A DNA stretch of 64,000 bases from contig NZ_BDBS01000032.1 of the NCBI RefSeq assembly GCF_001613105.1, forward strand, positions 1 to 64,000, given 5' to 3'. Under the pieces are notes generated by a model that saw only the letters and a program-made list of their open reading frames with translations, did not search any database and was not told where the DNA came from. Source of the stretch: Nocardia pseudobrasiliensis NBRC 108224. Lineage in GTDB: Bacteria > Actinomycetota > Actinomycetes > Mycobacteriales > Mycobacteriaceae. Both the position numbers and the translations under genes were made by a program. Shown here one piece after another: positions 34,512 through 42,537 of this stretch (position 1 is the first letter of the stretch; every line of letters starts with the position of its first letter).

Positions 34512-34656
34512 ACGGAGTAGCTTAAGGTCCGTATGGACCTTCGGCAAGTCCATACGGACCAGTAACCATGACGACACGCGGAACTGGCGTGTCTGCGCCA
34601 ACACGCCGAATGTGTTTGCAAGAACGCCGTTCGGACTTCACAATGGTCCGTATGGA
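34507..34656. promoter_or_regulatory. Operator array: four TCCGTATGGA sites between divergent regulators
   Basis: Copies lie at 34507-34516 (inverted), 34528-34537, 34549-34558 (inverted) and 34647-34656. The first three are spaced exactly 21 bp, two DNA turns. The second reads GGTCC-GTAT-GGACC and the third nearly so, forming imperfect dyads. One copy overlaps the leftward start codon, another lies just inside or before the rightward start. This is a typical autoregulated divergent operator. Confidence 0.75.
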
Positions 34657-34666
34657 ATTGCGGGAC

Positions 34667-34909
34667 ATGGACGACGAGATCAATCGCGCGGTCGGCAGCG
34701 AACTGCGGGCCGCGCGGGCCCGGCGCGGCCTCACTCGGCCGCAGCTGGCGGCCGCGTCGGGATTGGCGGTGAGCACCATTCAACGTTTCGAAAACGGTGA
34801 GCGCTCACCGGACATGCTTCAGTTACATGCCCTGAGTGACGCTCTCGGTATCTCTCCCCAGGAGATCGTCGCCAAGACGATCGAAGTCGTCGAACGATAC
34901 CGGAAATAA
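34667..34909 (+). CDS. XRE-family HTH regulator (rightward arm of the switch)
   Basis: 80 residues from the ATG at 34667; ATGs at 34643 and 34652 would add up to 8 residues but would put an operator copy inside the gene. The HTH is SELRAARARRGLTRPQLAAASGLAVSTIQRFENG (given in two runs: SELRAARARRGL and QLAAASGLAVSTIQRFENG), followed by a helix and the end IEVVERYRK. It is a full XRE/434-Cro-like protein. Its 3' end overlaps the convergent next gene by 87 bp. Confidence 0.75.
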   Translation: MDDEINRAVGSELRAARARRGLTRPQLAAASGLAVSTIQRFENGERSPDMLQLHALSDALGISPQEIVAKTIEVVERYRK

Positions 34910-35080
34910 TTCCCGCGGGTCTCGACCCAGTTCCCACGCCGCTCGGATCACATCGCTGACCGTGGCGGTGCCCAGCTGTATCCGTCGCACGATCTCCCCG
35001 CCCAGTCCGGCGCCGACAATCGTCAGCGCCTCGCCGTCAAGCAGCGTGGCGAACCACGCCGCCCATCTACTCGCCTCCAT
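34823..35080 (-). CDS. Small HTH-like protein overlapping the XRE gene in antisense
   Basis: 85 residues (MEASRWAAWFATLLDGEALT...). AAGGGG lies 10 bp before the ATG. Residues ~30-60 (GGEIVRRIQLGTATVSDVIRAAWELGRDPRELF) have an HTH-like spacing. Its last 87 bp are antisense to the end of the XRE gene, so the two mRNAs overlap at their 3' ends. Coding character is good but the family is not recognised. Confidence 0.55.
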   Translation of the reverse strand: MEASRWAAWFATLLDGEALTIVGAGLGGEIVRRIQLGTATVSDVIRAAWELGRDPRELFPVSFDDFDRLGDDLLGRDTESVTQGM

Positions 35081-35409
35081 GCGGCTTTATCCCCTTCGAA
35101 TTCCAAGACCCACAACGGATCCCATGACCTCCCGGTCCGATACGGACCGAATCTTTCGTACTCCGGGGAGCTGCGCCGGCCGGAGAACAACGAAAGGACG
35201 CCCACCCCGCGAACGGCAGCTCCCGTTCGCCTGCGCGACCCGTTTGGGGTGTCAGTCCGCCTCGCCCTATCCCATACCTTCCATCCGTCCGTTATGCCCA
35301 GCCGCACAAACAATTTCGGACATATCCGACGGCCGGAGTATACACAGACCAGCGGGGTTTTCGTCAGATGCACACGAGGACAACGGAACCCGTTCCGAGA
35401 AATACAAGA

Positions 35410-35466
35410 CCCCGGTATCCGGGTCCGCCCCGTCGACTGCCAAGGGAGGCGGACCCGGGTCCGGGG
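35410..35466 (-). terminator. Large hairpin after the 35476 gene
   Basis: Arms CCGGGTCCGCC (35419-35429) and GGCGGACCCGG (35448-35458), extended by CCCCGG/CCGGGG outside small bulges. It begins 10 bp beyond the stop of the minus-strand gene. There is no T-run. The remaining part of the gap 35081-35409 shows no supportable gene. Confidence 0.55.
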
Positions 35467-35475
35467 AGCGAGGTT

Positions 35476-35925
35476 TCAGGCCTCGCTGCCCCCACCCACC
35501 GCCAGCGCCGTCGTGATGACCACCGAAAGGGGTGGGAGTTTGCTGTCCCGGCTCGGCGGAACGACCCAGTGGCACCCTTCCCGGGTCCATCGGCCGAGAC
35601 CGGTGGGCAACATCACGGCGCTGCCGGCTGCGGGGATGCCGATATCCAGGCGATTCAGAACGTCGAGAACCTGTGTGCCCGGTCGACTGTCGGGCACCAC
35701 CAGGAAACTCCACCGAATCTGACGCGCCAGCATGGGACCGGCCATCCCCTGCTCGGACAGGGAGTCGCGGACGCGTTCGGCGCGCATCGTCGGTAGATGT
35801 ACGACACCGATACGTCCGGTGATCGGCAGCATGACGAAGCCACCGCGTTCGGTGACCGGCAGCCCGAATTCGTGCCGGTAGAACGCCACCCAATCCTCTA
35901 CGGTCCTGAGCTTCTCCACGTTCAC
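35476..35925 (-). CDS. Actinobacterial protein of unknown function (primase/polymerase-N-like)
   Basis: 149 residues from a GTG at 35925 with GAGGGAG 6 bp upstream. The sequence EKLRTVEDWVAFYRHEFGLPV..., GGFVMLPITGRIGVVHLP, SFLVVPDSRPGTQVLDVLNRLDIGIPAAGSAVMLPTGLG and HWVVPPSRDS resembles short proteins of Streptomyces and Nocardia annotated as bifunctional primase/polymerase N-terminal-like. The catalytic Asp pattern is not evident. It stands alone between the island regulators and the next HTH gene. Confidence 0.6.
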   Translation of the reverse strand: MNVEKLRTVEDWVAFYRHEFGLPVTERGGFVMLPITGRIGVVHLPTMRAERVRDSLSEQGMAGPMLARQIRWSFLVVPDSRPGTQVLDVLNRLDIGIPAAGSAVMLPTGLGRWTREGCHWVVPPSRDSKLPPLSVVITTALAVGGGSEA

Positions 35926-36128
35926 GGCGAACTCCCTCGATCCTCCTCCAGCTTCGCGCCGGTCGACTCCCATTCGAAACGCCCGGCCGCCCTCCTAGCG
36001 CTGCCCTTACGCTGCCTCTGATCTCTTCACCTGCAAAATCGCTGATACCAGCTCGGTTTCGGCTGTGGTCATGATCACCATGCGCTCGTACCCTGGATTA
36101 CGAAGTTCGTTGCGGAAGGGATGACGTC

Positions 36129-37520
36129 GTGGTCCGGCAGTGGTCAGGGAAAGAAGCCCGCGCCCTCCGCGATGCGAAGCGGATGAGTATCAGGGAGTTC
36201 GCGGCACATCTGGGTGTGCACGAACGCCTGGTCTCGAAATGGGAAGCAGGTGGCGCCCGGGTGCATCCCCGCCCGGTGAATCAGGCCGCCCTCGATACAT
36301 CTCTTGCCAGGTCCGACGATGTTGTGCGGGCGCGGTTCGCGGCGTTGATCGATCAGCCCCTTATCGATCGACCCGCATCTGAATTCGAGGTGCGCGGTGA
36401 AAGTTCCGCGCACACCAAGTATTCGAGCGACGCGGAACTTTTGGCACTCGTAGACGCCGGTGCGATGAGAGGTGATGCGTTAGCAGCGATTTCGGAGAGG
36501 GATCTGATCATGGCGGCTGCCCACGAAGCAAGCGAGCACGCCGGCCGAGCCGAGGCCACCAACGTCGGTGCGTCCACGCTGGAGCAACTCGACGCCGACG
36601 TCACGCGCATCGCAAACGACTACGTCCATGTGCCACCGGTACCGATGATGGTGGAGATGCTGCGGGTCCGGCGGCGGGTGTATCGGCTGCTCGAGGGACA
36701 CCAAAGGCCCTCGGACACAGGCCATCTGTACCTGCTCGCCGGTACGCTCTCGGGTCTACTGGCCAATGCCAGCACCGACCTCGGATATCACGACGCCGCG
36801 GGTGAACAGGCCAGGGCCGGGTGGGCTTACGCGGAACTGTGCGGACACAACGGTTTACGGGCCTGGACCCGCGGTATGCAGGCGCTGATCGAGTACAAAT
36901 CCGAGCGCCCGCGTCGGGGTGTGCTGCTGGCCCAGAACGGCCAGCAGTACGCCGAATCGACCACGGCCCGGGTGCGGCTGCACAATATCGAGGCCCGGAT
37001 CTGGTCCAAACTGGGCAGCGTCGCCGACACCCAGCGGTGTATCCGCGAGGCCGATTCGGCCCGGGACAGCGATGGAACCGATTCGCTGCACGACGAGGTC
37101 GGCGGGGTCTTCGGCTTCAACGAGCCCAAGAGCCACTACTACGCCGGGGCTACCTACATCCACCTCGACCAGGCCGAACCCGCGCTGCAGGCCACCCAGC
37201 GCGCGATCGACCTGTATGCCAGCGGGCCGGAGGAGCAACGCTCCTACGGCGCCGAATCGCTGGCACGGGTCGACAACGCGGCCGCGCATCTGATCAACGG
37301 CAGTCTCGACGGGGCTGCCGAGGCGTTGCGGCCGGTGCTCGAGCTGGCCGAGGACAAGCGCATCGCCCAGTTGGAGGAGCGCCTGACAAAACTGCGCCGA
37401 CGCATCGCCGCGCCCCCGTTCCGCGATGCCGCGGAGGCCCGTCACCTGGACGAACGTATCGAGGAGTTCTGCGGGGCATCGGCGGCCGTGCGGATGATTC
37501 CGGTGCATTTGTCCGCATAG
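36129..37520 (+). CDS. HTH regulator with helical repeat domain
   Basis: 463 residues from a GTG with GGAAGGG about 10 bp upstream. An N-terminal XRE HTH (LRDAKRMSIREFAAHLGVHERLVSKWEAG, i.e. residues ~12-42) is followed by a ~330-residue all-helical region with TPR-like units (AGWAYAELCGHNGLRAW, ATYIHLDQAEPALQATQRAI...). This architecture is frequent in Streptomyces and Nocardia, where paralogues number in the dozens and usually have unknown ligands. It lies between the island and aspC. The helical domain probably binds a peptide or protein signal. Confidence 0.8.
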   Translation: MVRQWSGKEARALRDAKRMSIREFAAHLGVHERLVSKWEAGGARVHPRPVNQAALDTSLARSDDVVRARFAALIDQPLIDRPASEFEVRGESSAHTKYSSDAELLALVDAGAMRGDALAAISERDLIMAAAHEASEHAGRAEATNVGASTLEQLDADVTRIANDYVHVPPVPMMVEMLRVRRRVYRLLEGHQRPSDTGHLYLLAGTLSGLLANASTDLGYHDAAGEQARAGWAYAELCGHNGLRAWTRGMQALIEYKSERPRRGVLLAQNGQQYAESTTARVRLHNIEARIWSKLGSVADTQRCIREADSARDSDGTDSLHDEVGGVFGFNEPKSHYYAGATYIHLDQAEPALQATQRAIDLYASGPEEQRSYGAESLARVDNAAAHLINGSLDGAAEALRPVLELAEDKRIAQLEERLTKLRRRIAAPPFRDAAEARHLDERIEEFCGASAAVRMIPVHLSA

Positions 37521-37567
37521 GGGAAGGCGGCGATAAGGGCTTGCCAACCAGTGGCACCATTGGACGG

Positions 37568-38818
37568 GTGAGCCCTACCAGCCAGTCACCTCATCTACCG
37601 CCGCGCGTTCTGGAGCAGTCGACCAAGCTCCAGAACGTCGTCTACGAGATTCGGGGGCCGGTCCACGCCCATGCGGCGCGGTTGGAGGGCGAGGGCCATC
37701 GCATTCTCAAGCTGAACATCGGCAATCCCGCTCCGTTCGGCTTCGAGGCTCCGGATGTGATCATGCGGGACATGATCGCGGCGCTGCCGTATGCGCAGGG
37801 CTATTCCGAATCCAAGGGCATCCTCTCGGCGCGCCGGGCCATCGTGACCCGCTACGAGTTGGTGCCGGGCTTCCCGGAATTCGATGTGGACGACGTCTAC
37901 CTGGGCAACGGCGTCTCCGAGCTGATCACCATCACCATGCAGGCGCTGCTGAACAATGGTGACGAGGTGCTCATCCCCGCCCCGGACTATCCGCTGTGGA
38001 CGGCCATGACCAGCCTCGCGGGCGGTACGCCGGTGCACTATCTGTGTGACGAGGCCAACGGCTGGCAGCCCGATATCGCGGATATCGAGTCGAAGATCAC
38101 CGACCGCACCAAGGCGCTGCTGGTCATCAATCCGAACAATCCGACCGGCGCGGTGTATTCGACGGAGGTGCTGCAGCAGCTGGTGGCTCTGGCGCGCAAG
38201 CATCGGCTGCTGCTGCTGGCCGACGAGATCTACGACAAGATCCTCTACGACGATGCCAAGCACATCTCGCTGGCGACGCTCGCGCCGGATCTGCTGTGCC
38301 TGACCTTCAATGGATTGTCCAAGGCCTATCGGGTCGCCGGATACCGTTCGGGCTGGCTGGTGATCACCGGGCCGAAGGAGCACGCGGCCGGATTCCTCGA
38401 GGGTATAGATCTGCTGGCCTCCTCGCGGCTGTGCCCGAATGTGCCTGCGCAGCATGCGATTCAGGTGGCGCTCGGAGGTCATCAGAGCATCGACGATCTG
38501 GTGCTGCCGGGTGGGCGACTGTTGGAGCAGCGCGATGTGGCCTGGGAGAAGCTGAATATGATTCCGGGTGTGTCGTGCGTGAAGCCGCGCGGCGCGCTCT
38601 ACGCGTTCCCGCGCCTGGATCCCGAGGTGCACGAGATCCACGACGATTCCAAGTTGATCCTGGATCTGCTTCTGCAGGAAAAGATTCTGATGGTGCAGGG
38701 CACCGGATTCAACTGGCCCCAGCACGATCATCTGCGGATCGTGACGCTGCCGTGGGCGCGCGATCTGGCCGTCGCGATCGAGCGGTTCGGCAACTTCCTG
38801 GCCAGCTACAGACAGTGA
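37568..38818 (+). CDS. aspC: AspC: PLP-dependent aminotransferase
   Basis: 416 residues from a GTG. It is a fold-type-I aminotransferase with LNIGNPAPFGF near 58, NPNNPTGAVYS near 190, the PLP lysine Lys252 in NGLSKAYRVAGYRSGW, and a conserved late Arg in LRIVTLPW. The M. tuberculosis orthologue AspC (Rv0337c) lies immediately next to etfD (Rv0338c), so this is the other flank of the insertion between the two. It likely exchanges amino groups of alanine/aspartate-type substrates. The start fits orthologue length; a short distance from the HTH gene may allow read-through. Confidence 0.9.
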   Translation: MSPTSQSPHLPPRVLEQSTKLQNVVYEIRGPVHAHAARLEGEGHRILKLNIGNPAPFGFEAPDVIMRDMIAALPYAQGYSESKGILSARRAIVTRYELVPGFPEFDVDDVYLGNGVSELITITMQALLNNGDEVLIPAPDYPLWTAMTSLAGGTPVHYLCDEANGWQPDIADIESKITDRTKALLVINPNNPTGAVYSTEVLQQLVALARKHRLLLLADEIYDKILYDDAKHISLATLAPDLLCLTFNGLSKAYRVAGYRSGWLVITGPKEHAAGFLEGIDLLASSRLCPNVPAQHAIQVALGGHQSIDDLVLPGGRLLEQRDVAWEKLNMIPGVSCVKPRGALYAFPRLDPEVHEIHDDSKLILDLLLQEKILMVQGTGFNWPQHDHLRIVTLPWARDLAVAIERFGNFLASYRQ

Positions 38819-38951
38819 CGAACGGTCCGTAGGCACTGCCGGACGAAACAAACCCTGAGTTCGAAAAATTGAGGTTTTTGAAGACTTAGCTAGCGCAAAG
38901 ATCGGCCGTTTGTGTACAGTAGTCCATGGCACTTCAAGGTGCCCGGCCGAG

Positions 38952-39005
38952 CCGCCTACCCCCCTGGGTCGCTCGGCCCCGGGTTCGACCGCCTACCCCC
39001 CTGGG
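38952..39005. repeat. 17-bp direct repeat upstream of the YibE/F gene
   Basis: CCGCCTACCCCCCTGGG occurs perfectly at 38952-38968 and 38989-39005 (offset 37 bp). The rest of the 38819-39194 gap has no gene; an AT-rich patch with TTGAGG...AAGACTTAG lies at about 38867-38890 and may carry a promoter. The repeat may be a regulator site, but could equally be a chance minisatellite. Confidence 0.6.
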
Positions 39006-39194
39006 CCGTCGGATCCCTGGGCGGCGGAGACATCCCCCTGCTCTCCGCCGCCCCCTCCCGCCTCTCAGCTGCGAATTATCGAAATCCCGCATGGTAGTCC
39101 GCATTCGGCGAAGGTGTCGCCCGTCCTGGTGTTCTTGAAAATCAAATCCTTTAAGCTCGCTTCGGTCAGGCACGCAACGGACAGGTAGGGACCG

Positions 39195-41072
39195 GTGAGC
39201 GACCACCATCACCACCACGATCACTCGGGGCCGATCGCCATCGGCGCCACCGCGGCCCGCGTGGTAGTCGGGCTACTCGCCGGCATCGGCCTGCTCGTCG
39301 TGGTCGGCGCGATCTGGCTGTGGCCGAGTCATCAGCACATCGATATTCCGCTGCCGATGCAGAACGGTGGCGGCGGCGCGGTGCAGACCGAGGCCGGCAC
39401 GGTGGTCATGCAGGACATCGGGCCGTGCGGCAGTCAGTCCAACGGTAAGGTTTTCGACGACACTCCCCTGGCGCCGCCCGCCAAATCCTATGAGTGCCAA
39501 CGCAGTATGGTCTCGATCGACTCCGGACCGCATCAGGGCAAGCACACGCTGCTCGAAATCGCCCCCGGCCCAGGACAACCCGATCTGCGCGCCGGTGACA
39601 AGATCCGGATCGTGCGGCAGAACGATCCCAGCGGCACCCCCGTCTACTCCTTCGACGACTATTCGCGCGGATGGCCGCTGGCGCTGATCGGGATCGCGTT
39701 CGCGGTCGTGATCGCGGCGGTGGCGCGCTGGCGCGGCGTGCGCGCGGTGATCGGGCTGGTGCTCGCCTTCGGGGTGCTGGTGGTGTTCCTGCTGCCCGCG
39801 CTGCTCGACGGTAAGCCCGCGCTGCCGGTGGCCCTGGTGGCCGGGGCGTTGATCCTGTACATCGTGCTGTATCTGGCGCACGGGGTGAATCTGCGGACCA
39901 GTTCGGCGCTGCTGGGCACGCTCAGCGCGATGGTGCTGGCGGCGGCGCTGTCGTGGCTGACGCTGAAGCTGACCCATGTCACCGGCCTGTCGCAGGAGGA
40001 CAACACCAACGTCGCCACCTACGTCCAACACGTCAGTATCACCGGATTGTTGTTGGCGGGCTTCATTATCGGCTCGCTGGGCGTGCTCAACGACGTCACC
40101 ATCACCCAGGCCTCGGCGGCCTTCGAACTCGCCGCCATCGACGAGGAGGCCACGCGCCGTGAGGTTTTCGCCGCGGCCATGCGGGTGGGCCGCGACCACA
40201 TCGCCAGCACCGTCTACACCCTGGTCCTGGCCTACGCGGGCGGCGCGCTGCCGCTGCTGCTGATGTTCTCGGTCGCCGGACGCTCGATGCGCGACGTCCT
40301 CACCGGCGACGCCGTCGCGATCGAGATCACCCGCTCGGCCGTCGGCGGCATCTGCCTGGCCCTGTCGGTACCGCTGACCACGATCATCGCGGTCCTGCTG
40401 GCCCGACCGTTCTCGCTGCGCACCGAACCGGTCGCACCGGCGCGACGGCGATCCGCCGCGCATGCGCATCGGCATGCTGACGACGACGAATCCGCTTCTC
40501 CGAGAAGGCGTTTCCCGGCCAGGGCGCAGGAGGACGAGCCGTACGAAGAGGACGAATACGACGAGCATGTCGGCCGACGACCGGGCAATTACGCCACCCG
40601 GCAGGCGCAGGCGCGCGCCACGGCGGATTTCGGACGCGACGAAACGGGACCCCGTGGCCCTGGGGCGAGACGAATTCCCCAGGGCGGCTACGAGTTCGAG
40701 CAACCACGCGAGGGCCTGCCAGCGCACTACGCGCCCGAGCAACCGCACCAGGACCCAACGCACCATGTGCCCGAGGCGGACCAGCCCGACTACTCAGCAC
40801 AGCACTACGCCGGACGGCATCCGGACGACGGATATTCATCGCAAGGCGACTACACGAGCAACGTAAACCCTTACGCCGGTCAGCAATACGACGACTACGG
40901 CCACCTGGACCAAAGCCGCCACGCCCGCTACGACCCGCAGGTCCACCACCCCGGCGTAAGCTATCCCGATCAGCCCCCGCGTCACGGTCGGTCGGAGGAC
41001 CGGCCGGAGGAACAGGAGCGCCCGCGCCACCGCTATCGAAGGGATTGGCCGCCGAGCGATTACGACCAGTAG
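39195..41072 (+). CDS. YibE/F-like membrane protein with His-rich N-terminus
   Basis: 625 residues from a GTG. Begins MSDHHHHHDHSG, a possible metal-binding tract. A first membrane helix (about 18-42) is followed by a ~100-residue extracytoplasmic beta domain and then about seven helices (from ~152 to ~400) with the YibE/F pattern, including GVLNDVTITQASAAFELA and the matching acidic residues. The last ~220 residues are hydrophilic and rich in Tyr, Arg, Gln and Asp, probably disordered in the cytoplasm. YibE/F transports an unknown substrate. It converges with the Hsp70-like gene, 4 bp apart. Confidence 0.85.
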   Translation: MSDHHHHHDHSGPIAIGATAARVVVGLLAGIGLLVVVGAIWLWPSHQHIDIPLPMQNGGGGAVQTEAGTVVMQDIGPCGSQSNGKVFDDTPLAPPAKSYECQRSMVSIDSGPHQGKHTLLEIAPGPGQPDLRAGDKIRIVRQNDPSGTPVYSFDDYSRGWPLALIGIAFAVVIAAVARWRGVRAVIGLVLAFGVLVVFLLPALLDGKPALPVALVAGALILYIVLYLAHGVNLRTSSALLGTLSAMVLAAALSWLTLKLTHVTGLSQEDNTNVATYVQHVSITGLLLAGFIIGSLGVLNDVTITQASAAFELAAIDEEATRREVFAAAMRVGRDHIASTVYTLVLAYAGGALPLLLMFSVAGRSMRDVLTGDAVAIEITRSAVGGICLALSVPLTTIIAVLLARPFSLRTEPVAPARRRSAAHAHRHADDDESASPRRRFPARAQEDEPYEEDEYDEHVGRRPGNYATRQAQARATADFGRDETGPRGPGARRIPQGGYEFEQPREGLPAHYAPEQPHQDPTHHVPEADQPDYSAQHYAGRHPDDGYSSQGDYTSNVNPYAGQQYDDYGHLDQSRHARYDPQVHHPGVSYPDQPPRHGRSEDRPEEQERPRHRYRRDWPPSDYDQ

Positions 41073-41076
41073 CGAG

Positions 41077-42432
41077 CTACTGCGGCGGGCCCGGGAACAG
41101 TGGCGGCAGGGGCGGGATCGCGGGGACCACGATCGGAGGCAGGCCCGGGACCATGATGGTGTTGGGGCCGGGCGGCGGCGGGGCGTCCTCGGTGGTGGGT
41201 TGCTGCCAGCGCGGGGGCGGGGCGGCCACCGATTCGTTGGTGGTGTCGGTCGGGGACGGGGTCGCCGTGGGTTCGAGGACCACCGGGCGGGGCGTGCTCG
41301 GGGTGGTCGTATCGGGTACCGATTTACTGCTCTGCGAATTGCCCTGCAGGACTTGAGGGGCCCAGCCCAGGCCCATGCCGAGGGCGGCGACGACGACCAG
41401 TGCGCCCACCGCGACACCCGCGACGCTCATTTCGCGCCGGCGGCCCCGGGGCAGTTCGATGCCGAGGCCCCGGGAGGCGCGGCGGGCCCGGGGGGCGGGC
41501 TCATCGGACAGCCAGGCGGGCTGCAGTTGTTCGGTGTCCTCGGTGGCCATGGGGCCCGCCGGGGGCGGGGTAGCCATCGGGCGGGCGGGACGGGCCAGTA
41601 GCGCGGCGCCGCGGGCCACCACCGATTCGGGATGCGCGGGTACCACCGCGGGCATGCCGAGCCAGCGGCCGAGTACCCGAGTGACCAGGGGGATCTGGGC
41701 GCAGCCGCCGATCGCCACCACGGCCTGCACGGCCTGTTCGGAGCGCATGATCACATCGCGGGTCATCCGGGCCGAGGACTCGACGGCCAGCATGATCAGC
41801 GCCTCGAAGTTCTCCTGGGAGATCAGGACGAGACCGTGTTCGGACGGCAGCGCCACCGCGGTGTTGACCGACAGCTGTTCCTTGGCCTGACGGCACAGCG
41901 CGTCCAGTTCGGCCAGGCCCTGCGGATCCGGCGGATGGGCGATCCGGCCCGATGCGATCTGCTGTTCGCGGATCAGCGAATCCAGATAGTCGCCGCTGAT
42001 ATCGCTGGTGCGCTCGCTGTAGAGGATGTGGCGACTGGCGACGTCGACGATGCTCACCGACAGTCCGGAACTGCCCAGATCGTAGAGCGCGATGGTGCGG
42101 TAGCCGGATACCTCACCGGCCGACTCCAGAAACTGCAGCGCCGCCACGACCTCGGGCACCAGTTCGTAATTGGTGAGCTGGCGACGGGCCAGAGCGGCGC
42201 GTAGGGCACGGGCATGCTGTTCGCTGCGGAAAGCCAGGGCGGTGGCGGCGATCTCGGGGCCCAGCGCGGCGGCTAGTGCGTCGGCGGCGACCTCCTCGAC
42301 CCGCTGTTCGTCCACCGATAAGGATTGCAAATCGAATCGATCGGGCGCGAAACGCTCGGCGGAATTTCCCGGATGGGGACGCGCGACGCGGATCGCGCCC
42401 GCTCCCACCGAAACTCCCAGTACCGAACTCAT
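41077..42432 (-). CDS. Third membrane-anchored Hsp70-like protein
   Basis: 451 residues from the ATG at 42432. It has the Hsp70 plan of the 668 protein: SVLGVSVGAGAIRV at the N-terminus, ALYDLGSSGLSVSIVD (about 119-134) as phosphate-2, and VVAIGGCAQIPLVTRVL (about 240) as the adenosine motif. A membrane helix (about 345-365, VAGVAVGALVVVAALGMGLG) and a Pro/Thr-rich tail end in a run of Pro/Leu. The phosphate-1 loop has lost the usual Thr/Ser pair, so ATP binding may be weakened. It lies 105 bp downstream of udgA on the same strand. Relation to the iniR-linked copies suggests an ancient duplication. Confidence 0.75.
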   Translation of the reverse strand: MSSVLGVSVGAGAIRVARPHPGNSAERFAPDRFDLQSLSVDEQRVEEVAADALAAALGPEIAATALAFRSEQHARALRAALARRQLTNYELVPEVVAALQFLESAGEVSGYRTIALYDLGSSGLSVSIVDVASRHILYSERTSDISGDYLDSLIREQQIASGRIAHPPDPQGLAELDALCRQAKEQLSVNTAVALPSEHGLVLISQENFEALIMLAVESSARMTRDVIMRSEQAVQAVVAIGGCAQIPLVTRVLGRWLGMPAVVPAHPESVVARGAALLARPARPMATPPPAGPMATEDTEQLQPAWLSDEPAPRARRASRGLGIELPRGRRREMSVAGVAVGALVVVAALGMGLGWAPQVLQGNSQSSKSVPDTTTPSTPRPVVLEPTATPSPTDTTNESVAAPPPRWQQPTTEDAPPPPGPNTIMVPGLPPIVVPAIPPLPPLFPGPPQ

Positions 42433-42537
42433 CTGCTGCCCATCTCGTTTTCCACTCCACGACGTGCGCGGCGGCCGCCGCATGCGGATGGCCAGCGTCG
42501 CCCCACGGTGGGGGCCACTGTACCTGTTCCCGACACC

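Noticed and set aside
35023..35373. Minus-strand open frame in the gap left of the 35476 gene
   Set aside because: Overlaps the small HTH-like gene in another frame, lacks a ribosome site and has a shadow-like Arg/Gly composition.
16963..36000. Complete inducible prophage
   Set aside because: No integrase, terminase, portal, capsid or scaffold genes were recognisable within or beside the cluster.
38952..39005. CRISPR-like repeat
   Set aside because: Only two copies, with a 20-bp spacer and no cas genes; nothing in the window resembles a CRISPR array.
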